Source: Elysia marginata (Eukaryota; Mollusca; Gastropoda; Plakobranchidae). Taken from it: a stretch of 64,000 nt of DNA. Positions 52,125-63,765 of this stretch are shown piece after piece. Position 1 is the stretch's first letter. Every line of letters starts with the position of its first letter. A program made the translations under genes and the position numbers. The notes beneath the pieces were generated by a model. That model did no database searches. It was not told the DNA's origin and was given only the letters and a program-made list of their open reading frames with translations. The stretch is taken from contig BMAT01009404.1 of assembly GCA_019649035.1 (NCBI GenBank), positions 62,999 to 126,998 of the forward strand, in the 5' to 3' direction.

Positions 52125-55100
52125 TTAAAATTCATATCTGATGATTCCACATTTGACAATCTTGATATCTGCATTTGGTCTCTCATTCATGGTTTCCTGC
52201 TGTTCCATAAGTTTTAGAACTTCTGTGCCTTCAATTACTTTCCTGAAATACACAAGTCAAACATCATGTCAGTGCACTCAGATTTTGGGACTATAAAAAA
52301 AGAGAAAAAGAAAAAAAATGACTAAAATTTCCAAATACACTGTACCTACATTTAAACTTCAGCCATCTTTGAATAATACTTTGTCACAGTTTGTGCTTTT
52401 ATTTTATATTTAATTGCATGTTGTGGTTTGAAGCACTGATTATTTATTTTCCAACCAGTCAAAATGAGCCTGAAGTTGCAATTTTCACATAACAAGACCT
52501 CAGTGTTTGAAAAGAATTTTTTTTCTGAAATTCCACTTGTTGAAAATTCCATGAATTTTCTTTCAAGCTGAAATATTTTAAAAAAGAGAAAGAATAGACT
52601 TTCAAGGTTTTTTTTCACAACTTAAAATTACCGACATCCAACTTATTTAGACTGCTTGCAAGAGAACTTTAAAGAAATGTTTGTCAAAAAAACATGGACA
52701 ATGAGAGAACTAGGAGACACTCTGAGCTTACCCAAAGGCAACATATTTGGTGTCCATCCAAGGAGAGGGTTGTAAAGTGATGTAAAATTGTGAGCCATTA
52801 GTATGACGTCCTCTGTTAGCCATACCCACAATCCCTCGCTCATTGTGTTTAAGAATGAAATTTTCGTCTGAAATGCATTACATCATAGAATCACATGCAT
52901 TTTTTTCAAGTTACAGCATTTAAACGTATAACTAAAACATATCTGTCTTTTATTTTCATGAAAAAAATTGCATTATAGCCCAATGACTCTTAAAATTAAA
53001 CTTAGAAAATAATAAATCTTCATATTCTTAGACTTCTCAAATGGTTATAAAAGAAAAAAAGAATTAAAGAAAAAGAGAAAACTAAAAATCTTTTGTACAT
53101 GATTTTTAAAAATTAACCTTTTAGAATCTGAGCAAGCGTAGTTTGTTTAGATTTTAAATCAGGTAGGCTTATGTTTATTATAGCATATAATAACAAAAAC
53201 TGCTACCAACCTTCAAAAACTGGGCCATAAACAGACTCGCCTCCATTGCCTCGACCATGGTAAATATCTGAAGTATAAAAAAAAAATCATTTGTTTCAAT
53301 AATCTATTGCATGGTATTTTAATTTTCATTCAAATACAAGTGCTGCATTTTTCCAATTTAAAATGACTTGATGTAATTTTTTTTCATAGTTATAGGCCTG
53401 CGTTGTCATGTAAGTGCACAAGGGGACCCTCTTAACTGGCAGATATTGGGAAATGATGATTTTTACTACCGTCCTGATTAGCTGATCTACCTGAAATTTC
53501 AGTTTTAACCCCAGTCATGTAATGATCTGAAACCGTGGAATTTTGCCCGCAAAAAAATTCCAAATTATGCACAAAATAACATAAATTTTGCACTAAAAAA
53601 TTGCAAAATTTACACCACTTTTTAATTCAGAAAATAACAACACATGAACCCGTGAATTTACATTTAATTTCAGTACATATAGCATGTCTTTCATTACAGT
53701 TCCAAATACTCTCTTTCCCTATCTTCTACTTTCTAAATGTTAAAATACTCAACTATTTGGAACTAAATAAAGCAGTACATTTCTGAAATGCGTTTCAACA
53801 AATGTTATGGTTTATGACATTTTGGTAAAAACTAGGCTGTAGTTAACAAACAAAACAAAGTATGTGCCACTGAAAGTAAAGTTTAATTAACAGTGTCTCA
53901 TTTTGAACTTCACATTACCAGTGCTGTATTGTAAAAGTATTTTTTTAATTTAAATGGTAATTTTTCTACAATGCAATANNNNNNNNNNNNNNNNNNNNNN
54001 NNNNNNNNNNNNNNNNNNNNNNNNNNNNNNNNNNNNNNNNNNNNNNNNNNNNNNNNNNNNNNNNNNNNNNNNNNNNNNNNNACGAAAGCAAGAAGCCACA
54101 AAAATATATAATGCTTGACCAATGTCCAATTCTGACTCAGACCTAGTTTTGATTAAAAATGCTGTCAAATGAAAACCAATAATTTTTTGTTAGTTTCATT
54201 TGGTTTATAGTAAACAAACATTACAAACTGAATTTATCAACTTGCCTCCCCCTTGAATCCAGCCATTACGGACAATCCGGTGAAAGAGTGTGTTCTCATA
54301 TGTCAGCTTGTAGCCTGAGTCTTCTGAAACATCCTTTTCTCCTGAGCAGAGTTGGAGGAAATTTGCGCAGGTTTTGGGGGCCAAATCTGAATATAGCTGG
54401 AGAAAAATGTATCATTACTATTATACCTTTCCTAAAAAAATAATCTTGGATGGGTCAGAACTTCAATCAGTTTTACTTTTTTTAAAGAATTTGTTATAGA
54501 TAATATAGGTGCAAGTCTTGATAATTGCACTTAGGACAAATTGAAAACCTGGTCATTAGAAACAATTATGAATTAAAGAAAAACACACACTTATACATTT
54601 CAACAACATATTTTGAAAAAAAAAAGATTGATCCATAGAGGACTGCATTTAAAGTTAAATACTGGCTCAGTTGCATATGTATAGAGTTCTCATGTTTACA
54701 AAACTTATGATATATAGGCTACCTTCATGAATATTTACTCACCTCTATAACCAAGGTGCCCACAGGTTGTCCCATTATGGTGATATCTAGAAACACATGG
54801 TCATGATCCTGGGAGTTAAGCTTTGCCTTGTAGGCTTCTTCTGTGAGTGTATCATAAAGAGGTTCTGGCCTGTACTCCTCAAAGCAGTGGTTGTCCTCTG
54901 CCCAGGCTATCAGATCCTCAGGGCCCCCAAGAAGTTCATCATTGACAAATGCTATGGCTTTGTCTTGAAAGGCCCACACTTCACCTCGAAGTTCCTGAGG
55001 CAAAGGGATTTAAGTTTTTCAAATACATGTACATGTATGATCATACAGCAGATAACCCATATTATACAACACGAGTTACAAGGACACAAAGCATAACCTG

Positions 55101-56830
55101 ATATTTCAAAACCCTTGTTTTTCTCTTATTTGGGCCTCATATACTGAAATTTATTTTGGAAATTATAAAAATCCAAACTAGTTATCTCAGGTATAATAAC
55201 AAAATCAAAACCATATAAAATCCTGGCATGAAAAGACAGAAAAAGTGTTAAAACAACTGGTTGTTCCATTTAATTTAAAGACACCCTTTGCTCACCTGTC
55301 CGCTCTCTCTACACATATAAGACCTAAAGATAACCTATAGATACATGATTCAATCTCCTATCGGCTTTTCTTTACTTTATTACTTATTATTTTTACCACT
55401 TTTCCTGCTGCAAAACTCCATGTCTGCCTCTCTGCCTGTTTATGTGAGTTTAACCTGTCATTTCTAATATCTTTCTATCTGAATGTTTCACGGTTTATCT
55501 CTTTTGCTGTTGCAAAGTTGCACTTACCTTGCGTTTCTTTTCTATATAAATATCCCAATCAAATTGAAGCATACCCTCAATGAGAGGCTTTTGGAATTTT
55601 TGAGGTTCTCTTCTGTAGAGATCCTAGAAAAAAATGGAAGGAAAAAACAAACAAATAAAAAAAACTTTACACAAGCCTAGACATTCCCCATTTGCTGTGT
55701 ACCAATTTAAAAAAAACTTGCGCGTTTCTTATAATCCTTCATATTTCCTTCATATAGAAATGTTTTGTCGAAAATCTTTACAATTTTAATGAATGCTTCA
55801 TATATAGCCAGCTTTGTCTAGCTTGTAATTAAAATCTACCCAATATTCTTCTTGAAATCTATGGCCCTCTTCCTTTCTACTTTGATATGAAATTGTTATT
55901 GCTATATCTCTGACAATCAGTCCTAATTTAATGTCCGAAATTTAGTCTATAAAACATTACTTAAATACATGTACAGAGACCCTTTCTTTTTCACATAAAA
56001 AGTTTTTAGTAAAACAACCTACTCTCCGCTCCCAGAATTTATACATTTAACAACTATAGAATTATTTTTCAATTTGCATTTTAAAGAAATGTCCTACCTC
56101 GTGAAATTAATTACCAGAAATAACTAAAAATAAAAGGAACAACTTTATAGGGCTTTTATTCAGATTTTGAGAAAACAAGCAGTGTCCTTTTTTTAGAAGT
56201 TTAAATTAAACAGAAAATTACTGTGCCTACATTTATATTCCATCTTAGCAAATGTATTTAGTCATTAAAATTTCATTCCTAGATGTTTGGGAAAATATGT
56301 CCTTTGATTGTTTCCTGTTAAATATACCATCACTGAGACTTGAATCTCACATACAACATTCCTGATTTAAAATTACATTCAGTTACCTTTATTTGCATCA
56401 AAATGAAGCCATTATTGAATAGAAAGTAGGACAAGATTTATTTTCTTTGGCGTTAAATGAAACTGGGTAAACCAACATACAGATGAGCCACTACTTTCTT
56501 TGATGTAATGTATATGCATGTATTCGTTTGTTATTAATCAATATGTATGGGAAACAGAAACACAAAAAACTATATACTATAAACGTAAAAGAAATGTTTT
56601 GCACATATATCTAGATCTAGACCAAGATCTCGATTCAGAGTCAGATAGTGAGACTTGTTCTTTGAAACCACTACATTATATCAAATAAAATAAAGGCTAA
56701 ATATAACAATAATAAAATATACCCGATTAAATTATTTCTGGTAACAAACCTCAACACAGGATTTTGCTTTGATGAAGCTAACATCATTTATGAGCCCATA
56801 AAGAGCAATTTTACAAACACCGCCCGCCAT
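52125..56830 (-). CDS. PPIL6: cyclophilin-type peptidyl-prolyl isomerase-like 6
   Basis: Seven exons in gene order: 56830-56750, 55623-55528, 54994-54743, 54396-54246, 53267-53211, 52867-52732, 52242-52125; 296 residues (human 311). The N-terminal half ([33 protein letters not shown]) is typical of PPIL6 and is followed by a cyclophilin domain from about residue 130. Within it [14 protein letters not shown] keeps the catalytic Arg (R183) and Gln (Q191), but the CypA Phe60 position is Gly. Phe113 is Tyr241, Trp121 is kept (W249) and His126 is Tyr254, so activity may be weak while cyclosporin binding is possible. Human PPIL6 has Tyr at the Trp site. The fourth intron begins GC, not GT. The start ATG is in a CpG-rich GCGGGCG context. 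Complete; role in the cell is poorly known. Confidence 0.94.
53979..54081. other. assembly gap (103 N)
   Basis: Run of N in the PPIL6 intron between exons 54396-54246 and 53267-53211. The flanking exons join in phase with no residue missing from the cyclophilin fold. Confidence 0.99.
54241..54250 (-). promoter_or_regulatory. GC-AG intron donor site
   Basis: On the - strand the exon ends GGGGGAG and the intron begins GCAAGTTG. A GT donor in the right phase is absent, whereas AG|GCAAGT is the known strong GC-donor consensus and the phase-1 join restores the invariant GGD of the cyclophilin fold. Confidence 0.85.
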
Positions 56831-56833
56831 GTT
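56822..56833 (-). promoter_or_regulatory. YY1-like motif over the PPIL6 start codon
   Basis: On the - strand the start context reads AACATGGCGGGC, one base off the YY1 consensus AANATGGCGGC, which in animals is often found over or near start codons just inside the transcript. Inference from sequence only. Confidence 0.4.
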
Positions 56834-57090
56834 GTTAAACAAAGCTCTTGGATACCGCAAGGGACTGCACCCGAACGCCCTGATAAAACGAACTCTTTTG
56901 AAACGAAAGCCAGGCAGAAAGCTAAAACGAAAGTACAAAACCCGGTTGAGTGGGAAAAAAAGGTTTTACACAGAATATTTGTAAACGTCCTGCTTTTCAT
57001 ACTTGAGTTGAAACTAGATCTAGACCACAGGACATACTGGGAACCTGGTAAACGAATTCTCTTGAAATTGTCAGGTGAAAACTTGGCCTT

Positions 57091-57173
57091 ATCCTGGGAT
57101 TGACCCGCTGTTGTTCAAAATGGGTACATCCCCTTCATTTAATCAGTCTTGCCAGCGGCCCAATGCCAGGATT
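57091..57173. repeat. CCAAT-dyad element, copy 2
   Basis: It begins ATCCTGGGATTGACCCGCTG and ends CAGCGGCCCAATGCCAGGAT, a 20-base inverted repeat with about three mismatches; one arm keeps an intact CCAAT box. It aligns with 36008-36090 across the spacer too. It is about 260 bases upstream of the PPIL6 start codon. Confidence 0.75.
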
Positions 57174-57231
57174 ATTCAGAATAGGCCTACTTTACTTCAT
57201 ATCTAGAAATCTAGACGTAATCAAAGTCAAG

Positions 57232-57233
<2 letters not shown>

Positions 57234-57267
<34 letters not shown>
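57234..57267. repeat. (TA)n microsatellite
   Basis: A pure TA run of about 34 bases lies in the PPIL6/NUP37 intergenic region. Confidence 0.95.
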
Positions 57268-57271
<4 letters not shown>

Positions 57272-58459
57272 GTCAACAGCAACGGCTTAAATCAGTCCAC
57301 GGACACTATATCTATTCATACTAAATTCTAGATCTAGATCTCATCAATCCAGTGTTTGGCTGCGACTGCTAATCGTCGGATCAAAAGCACAGGCCCCCTG
57401 CATGTATTTTGTTTTTGTTTTAGTCTAGACGTAGATCTAGATCTAGATCAATTAGTCTACATTGTGCATTAGTTTTACTCAAGCACCACATTCATTTTAA
57501 AGAATTATAAGACTAGATCTATAGGGTCTATATTTGACATTTGTCTGATTTGAAATGTAAATTGCATCTTTTAAGGAAAAAAAATTCTCTGCCACTACCA
57601 GAGTGCTGTTGTGAGTTGTCTAGATTAGTAATGTAACAACAAAGTCTTATAAGTTATAAATGGCCATGCTACGTCTGAAATGCCTAAATTTTATTCCTGT
57701 TGAACTTAAAAAGTAGTTGGAGTCTACAGACACAACACTGTGCATTACAATTTTTTCCCAATGCTGTAAGATCTAGAATTAGACAGACATGATGCACATC
57801 CGAACAGTACACCACTACATCATGCAACACCATATGGTCTACAGCAAGAAACTGTATACATGCTCCACTAATATACACTACTAAAGAATTGTTGTAGAGG
57901 ACATAAAATTTATGGCATCACTTTTGATACTCATCAACAGCTGCGGTTCCATCTTTAATGACAATTCCGGTCTCACAAGTTTCCATTTCACAAATTGATG
58001 AAAGAGAATTCCCTTAGTTCCGTTTTATAACACAGGAATCAATAAAATTAAAAGCTAGCTCTTTGCTCTGAAATTTTATTACATGGTCAATCCGGAAGAA
58101 AAAATTAACTGAAGGAATTCATCGAATGGAAACAAAAAGGACTTTAGTTCAAACTTAAAGTCAGTTTTTTTAGTTTTTAGTGCATTGATTAGATGAACTG
58201 AAGTAAACTTTAATCTGATAATATGCTATACACACAAGGAGGACACAATATTGCAACGTGCAAGACATTTTAAAACAACCTGCCACAAATATGTTTAAAA
58301 TTTACTTTCTAAAAACACACGCTACCAAGACAATTTAATATTATTGGCTACCTTTGATACTTAGACTTAGAGCCCAGCTGGCTTTTTGGTCTTTCAGATG
58401 ACATCCTAGCTTTGTTAAATTTTTACAGAAATGTTAATTATTGTTTGTTTTTTTTTCAG

Positions 58460-58495
58460 CCATAGTGGTTGTGCAAAGGAACTCAGTCTATAAAA
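58460..58495 (+). other. NUP37 5' UTR part of the first coding exon
   Basis: The exon starts after a T-rich tract and CAG; 36 untranslated bases precede the ATG and include an in-frame TAG. A separate upstream leader exon is implied but was not located. Confidence 0.65.
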
Positions 58496-61400
58496 ATGAA
58501 AAACAAGGACTCAGATAGCACCTATATTTTACCATGCGAAGGTACAGTTTTGTGCGTGGAATTCTCACCATTTGAATGGTCAAGTCAGCTTTTGGCAGTA
58601 GGAACTACAAGCTCAGGTGTCTCTGTATTTTCATGTCGCTTTCAGGTAAATTTTGTTTATAAATGATGCATACTTATTTAAATCTTATGGTGTCATTATG
58701 AGATCTAGAATTTTACCTTTATATTTCATTTCATAGATCTCCCGTTCGGCATTCTATGTTCTTTTTTTTATTAGTCTTGAATGGTCATGATTTATTGCTT
58801 AAAAAAGCAAACTTAACAATTTTTGCAAGGAAGTAAAAAAATAATTGCTCACATGCTTAAACATTTTTACAAACTTCAAGTTCTATAAATCTATAAAAAT
58901 AGATCGCTGTCAAAAGAGGAAAGGACAGGCTAACTTAACTAAGTTAACATAAAAGGAGGTTGTATTTTATTCAGTTGAATAAAATTATTTTATTATTTAC
59001 AAATTAAAATGCATTTAATGTCTTTCATATAGCATGAAAAAGAAATCATACAACCATATATTGATACAATGAAAAAAAAAAAGAAACCCATAAAGAGTCA
59101 CTGGCACAGTTTTTTTACAACTGTAGATCCTTAATTTTGTATTGCCTTAGTGGTTCTATTCTTCCAAGTGTTCATTATTTGAGCTTTAGATTAATTACAA
59201 GTGTACAGGAAAATACTATTTCAATATTTCTTTTATAACTGACTTAAAAAAGAAATAGTTGGATCAGAAAAAGATTTTGGCTGCTTGTGAAATTGTATGG
59301 GTTACTACAAATTTAAAAGAGGCCTTTATTTAGACCTTATTAATGCTTTTCGTTCACTATACACATGAAGAACTGCGCGTTTCAAGATAAATCTTTGTGG
59401 ATTGTTTTGATGATGCTACAGTACAAAGAGTTATAGATAACTAGCAATGAAGATTTCTTTGATTCTTGATGATGCCATTTGACAAGTTTGAATAAATTTT
59501 TCTTTTTTTTTCTTACTTAGCCTTTGAGTTATTAAACTGCCTTTTAGATTCATACAAATTTCTCTTGCCATATCATTCTATACCCAGGAAGAGGACAGTG
59601 ATATAAAAGACAACTTTGAGTACACCAGATTGCGGGATTTTCCACTGAAATGCAATCCTTTGTGCATAGCATGGAGCCCACAAACATCACTACATGTCAT
59701 ACCAAAAACTATGAGGTACATGCTCCATTCAACAATTTGAACATTTTAGAATTGCTGAAATATATATACATTTTTATGATCAGAGATGCAAGTTTTCCGA
59801 TTTTTGCAGGAATTCCGATTTTTTTAGCAGTTTTATTTAGCCAAACTGCAGGAAAATTTTAAAAAAGATTAAGACTTAGATGTTAAAGAAAATCCTCCGA
59901 ACTTAATATTTAAAGAAAATCAAACACTTCTTTTGAGTTGTACAGCTGTGTAGGCCTTAGTACAGAATTTCATATACCATTATTAGTTGATGTATCAAAG
60001 ATTCTATTTGGAAAATTGTTGGTTGTAAGGGCTAGGTAGCAAATTTCCTGCTTTTTATGCATTAGACACTTGCATACTTGTATGAATCTTTGACTATTTC
60101 TCTACTTAAGCTGCAACTATGACAAAAATGTTAGCTCTTCAATCAAGCATCTGAATGACTAAGCACCATTATTATATCCATGTAAGTTTTCCTAGAAAAG
60201 AAGGCCTTTTAAAGATAGTTTAAAACTTGAGTATAGTTTAGACAACTCATAATTTTATAGTTTCTAACAACTTAATCATTTTTGACATTACATGTCCTAT
60301 TTTTTCTCTGTTTTGTTTAAAGCTTTGCAGTAGCTGCAGATGACAAAACCTTGAAAATCTATGCCAGTGATATGAATGCATCCAGTTCAAATAAGGTGAA
60401 TTATGACAAACATTTGACATTTCTTGAACATATTTTTAATGTATCAAAACTATTTAAAAGTGAAATTTACTTCACCCAATTTTTCTAGCTCGGTCAGCTT
60501 GCAATCATTGCTGGTCCTATTTAGTATTTAGTTTACTGCAGTGCTGAAAATAAAGTTTTTAATTTTAAAAACTTGTTATGGGAATTCAACTTTGATTTTA
60601 TTAAAATCTGACAAGTAACTCCTGTTACGTAATAATACTGTATTTTTTTACATAAAATAATAATATAATGATAATTTATTTATAGAGCGCCTAAAATCCA
60701 CTAAAAAGTGCTCAGTGGCGCTAATATACAGGAATATAAAGGTTGCTTAATAACAATACAGATCATTGTAAAATAGTGTGACATCATATAAAAAATTAAA
60801 GAGCTCTACAATAGAAATGCACCAACATTTTGGTTCTACTCTAATACTATGCATTAAAAAACTGATAAAAGTTATTAAAATGAGAATGGAAATCAAATGC
60901 ATTAAAATCATGTAAACGTATCTATAAACATCCGTATATACGTCGGTAAAGGAAGTAAAAGTAGTCATACACAATGTAGAATAGTATAAAACCGAGTACT
61001 ACAATACAAATTAAATGAAAAGTATAAATAGTTAATTGTCTAAAAGCAGCCATATTCACTTTTATTAGCAAAATAAAAATCAAGATAAATATGTTGAAAT
61101 AGAGAAAATTAAACTCGTTTCTTTTGTAATCATTTATATTGATTAATATCGAAAAGATGTTTATAATAAGTTTTAAAAATGTAGATGTGGTGATGTATCA
61201 CCAAAAACATATTAACAAGTCAAATTTTTCATAAAATGATAAAAGACTATGCAGAGTAACACAACTTAAAAGATTCTGTTTTTAGATTTTTTTTAAAAGT
61301 CTGAAAAGTTAAACATTGTTTGGTGGTGGTAAGAGACAAAGTGTTCCATACTTTCGGAGCATAATCAGAGAAAGCCCACTCATCTAGCTTAGAAACTACT

Positions 61401-63579
61401 CTCTTTGTTGCCAGAAGAAAGTCACTAGAAGTCCGTAGAGTTCATACGGGCTGATAAAGATGTATTTGGTCTTCAAGATAGCATGGAGCAAGCCCGTTTA
61501 AACTTTTAAAAGCAAGGCATGCAATTTTAAAATCGATTCTTCTCTTTATTGGTAACCAGTGTAGAGTTTTTAAGAGTTCAACTGAATTTTCACATTTTTT
61601 CTTTAGGACAATCTTAGCTGCTTTGTTCTGAATTTTTTTCAGCCTTTCTAGAAGAAAAGCTGGGATTCCAACTAAAAGAGAATTACAATAATCCAAACGG
61701 CTGGTAATAAATGAATGGACTAAAATACGGGCTGTTTCACAATCAATAAAGTTTCTAATTTTTCCAATGTTTTTAAGATGGAAATGACAAGCTTGGCATA
61801 CTTTTTTGATATGTTGTTCCATGGACAGGCGAGAATCAAAATAAAAGCCTAAATTTCTTACAGAATCATTAGTAGATACTCTCCAGCAAAATTCATATAA
61901 CTTTCATCCAAAATTTTAGACCCTTTAAAAAAAATCAACACTTCTGTTTTACTTTCATTCAACTTCAACTTGTTTCGTGTCATCCACTCTTTAATTTCAC
62001 TCAAGCATTCCTCTACTTTACTTGGGGCTGAGCAATCTCCTTCTACTGGCAGATAAATCTGTGTATCATCAGCATATAAATGAAAATCATATTTAAACTT
62101 GCTGATTATTTTACTCAAAGGTGCAGTATACATGGTAAAAAGAATAGGACCAAGAACTGAACCTTGTGGTACACCAAAATTAACAATACTAGGATTAGAA
62201 AAATGTCCTTCCAGTGCAACTGACATTGAGCGATCGATCATATAGGAGAATAACCGACTCAAAGCTTTATTGCAAACATATATTAGACTGTAACAAAAAG
62301 TTATGAATCATTGATTTTTTTAAGTGGACAAAACATGAAAGTATAACAAATAAAATAGAAGTGCTTTTTAAAAGGCTTATACCTTGTACCCCTCACCAAT
62401 TAGATTACTGAGTTTTGTAAATTTTATTTGGAAGGTTTTACGGATTACAAGAAAATTATTAAATCCTTATTGAAAATCTGTCAGTCATGATTTTATTGGG
62501 TATTTGGTTGTCTCCAAAAACAACAGGCCCATGCCGTTTAATAAGTGTCTCATACATATTCCTTTTTTTCAAAAGATGGTTTCAAATGACTGATCTTGTG
62601 CATGCTTTTTAGGTAACTGTATGTGTCTTTTCTTACCTACCACGAGCTTGTGAAATACGCATTTAAAAAAGGTCTGAAAAGTAGCACAAGCCTGATGTGA
62701 ACTGGTATGATTATTAGATTATTAAAAATCAAACAGACAATCATCATCCTAAAAAGGAATTAGAGATTTTGTAATTAATTCACGATATTAACTGCATGCC
62801 ATTTTCAACTTTTTTTTTTTTTTCAGATTCTCTGGGGTCATAATAGTTTTGTAAATGCCCTAACCTTTGACCCAACTGAGGGAACTCACTTGGCCAGTAC
62901 AGGTGATGACCTGACATGTCGTGTGTGGAATGTGGCAGAATCCAAACAGGAGGTTCTCTACCAGCTGACATCACCAGGCATGGCCGTTGCGTGGCATGGA
63001 GATGAACCTTACAAGGTATAGTCCAGTTCAGATGTTTTAAACCTCATGTTACCAAAATCTAACGTTGAATTATCAGGATACAAAAGTGAAATACAATCAA
63101 ATATAGAATAAGCAAATAGGCATATTCAAGTTAGCCAGATTGAAATTATATAAACTCCACTTAACCTAGAGCTATTGTTAATTACTATGAATTATGGATA
63201 CATATAGCAACACCTAACAATAACAAACTCTTCAACTTTTGAAAAATGTCACAGTGTTTTATTTTAAGAGTTTCATTTGGAACTTTTATTACTTTATCTA
63301 TATTACTCAGTGCCAGTTTAAGCAACACGAAATTTCAAGAGATTGAAAACATTTCTTGTCTTTTTAAGGTAAATTCTGACATAATTTTTTTTCTCAGCTG
63401 ATGGTTGCCCAGAAAGACGGCCTGATTCGCTTCTTCTCCCTGCACAATCAGCAGCCAATCCAGAGCATCTCCTGCGGCCAGGGGCCCTTGCTGTCTGCTG
63501 ATTGGTCACGGCACAATAATGTACTCGTGGGCGCTGTGTGTGGCTCTGACTGGCTTGTCTTTAATGTGTCCTCCTCAAG
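58496..63579 (+). CDS. NUP37: nucleoporin Nup37 (5' five coding exons, continues past window)
   Basis: Exons: 58496-58645, 59588-59715, 60323-60395, 62827-63015, 63398-63579, in continuous phase; the last ends two bases into a codon, so at least one more exon lies beyond the window. About 240 of an expected 320-330 residues are visible. NUP37 is a WD40 beta-propeller subunit of the Nup107-160 Y-complex of the nuclear pore, also at kinetochores. WD-like blades are seen in [49 protein letters not shown] and [11 protein letters not shown]; order and spacing match vertebrate NUP37 (GH-DF-N-L-FDP, SDDHTCRIWN, SPGMSV-WH). The ATG follows an in-frame stop at 58463 within the same exon, which fixes the start. 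Confidence 0.93.
59781..60077. mobile_element. MITE-like repeat family D, copy 2
   Basis: It starts CAGAGATGCAAG and ends near CACTTGCATA, degenerate versions of the AGGGATGCAA ends of the 33318-33580 copy. The interior is collinear with that copy in inverted orientation (TTTTGAGTTGTA, CTGTGTAGGCCTTAGTACAGA, AATTTCCTGC). It lies in NUP37 intron 2, directly after exon 59588-59715. Confidence 0.6.
60645..62285 (-). mobile_element. 5'-truncated CR1/L2-like LINE
   Basis: Reading on the - strand: [30 protein letters not shown] and ESKTEVLIF are the RT catalytic region. After one frame change near 61870 the sequence goes on as [46 protein letters not shown] and [14 protein letters not shown], the C-terminal part of ORF2, ending at 61442. 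The 3' untranslated end reads GCGCTCTATAAATAAATTAT followed by an ATT-rich tail near 60645-60690. The upstream RT half, endonuclease and ORF1 are missing. It lies in NUP37 intron 3; only about one frame change breaks the visible ORF, so it is younger than the other LINEs here. Confidence 0.88.
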
Positions 63580-63765
63580 GTGGGTGGAATTTACAGTCAA
63601 GCTTATATAATTTAAACCTGGATAATTCAAATATATATGAGCTTGATTCAAACTTTATTCAGATTACCAGTTTCATTCTTCTTTGAGGATATATACTTAT
63701 AATATGTCTTGTATTTGTTTGACTGTTTTTGTCTTTAAATTAAAATGAATTCTAATATAAATATC

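Larger units (their letters stand above)
56831..58459. other. divergent intergenic region between PPIL6 and NUP37
   Basis: It holds both promoters and the first, non-coding exon of NUP37, which must exist because the first coding exon has an acceptor (T run then CAG at 58457-58459). It also contains the second CCAAT-dyad element, a TA microsatellite and several TAGATCTAGATCTA-type palindromes (near 56.61, 57.01, 57.33 and 57.43 kb). No coding sequence is seen. Confidence 0.6.

Noticed and set aside
52445-52520. A fourth copy of repeat family B
   Set aside because: CCAACCAGTCAAAATGAGCC resembles the start of family B but the rest does not follow; too short to call.
58496-63579. Reading the WD-repeat gene as SEC31 or another WD40 protein
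   Set aside because: The exact order of FDP, DD-TCR-WN, SPGM-V-WH and LMVA matches NUP37, and the N terminus fits its start.
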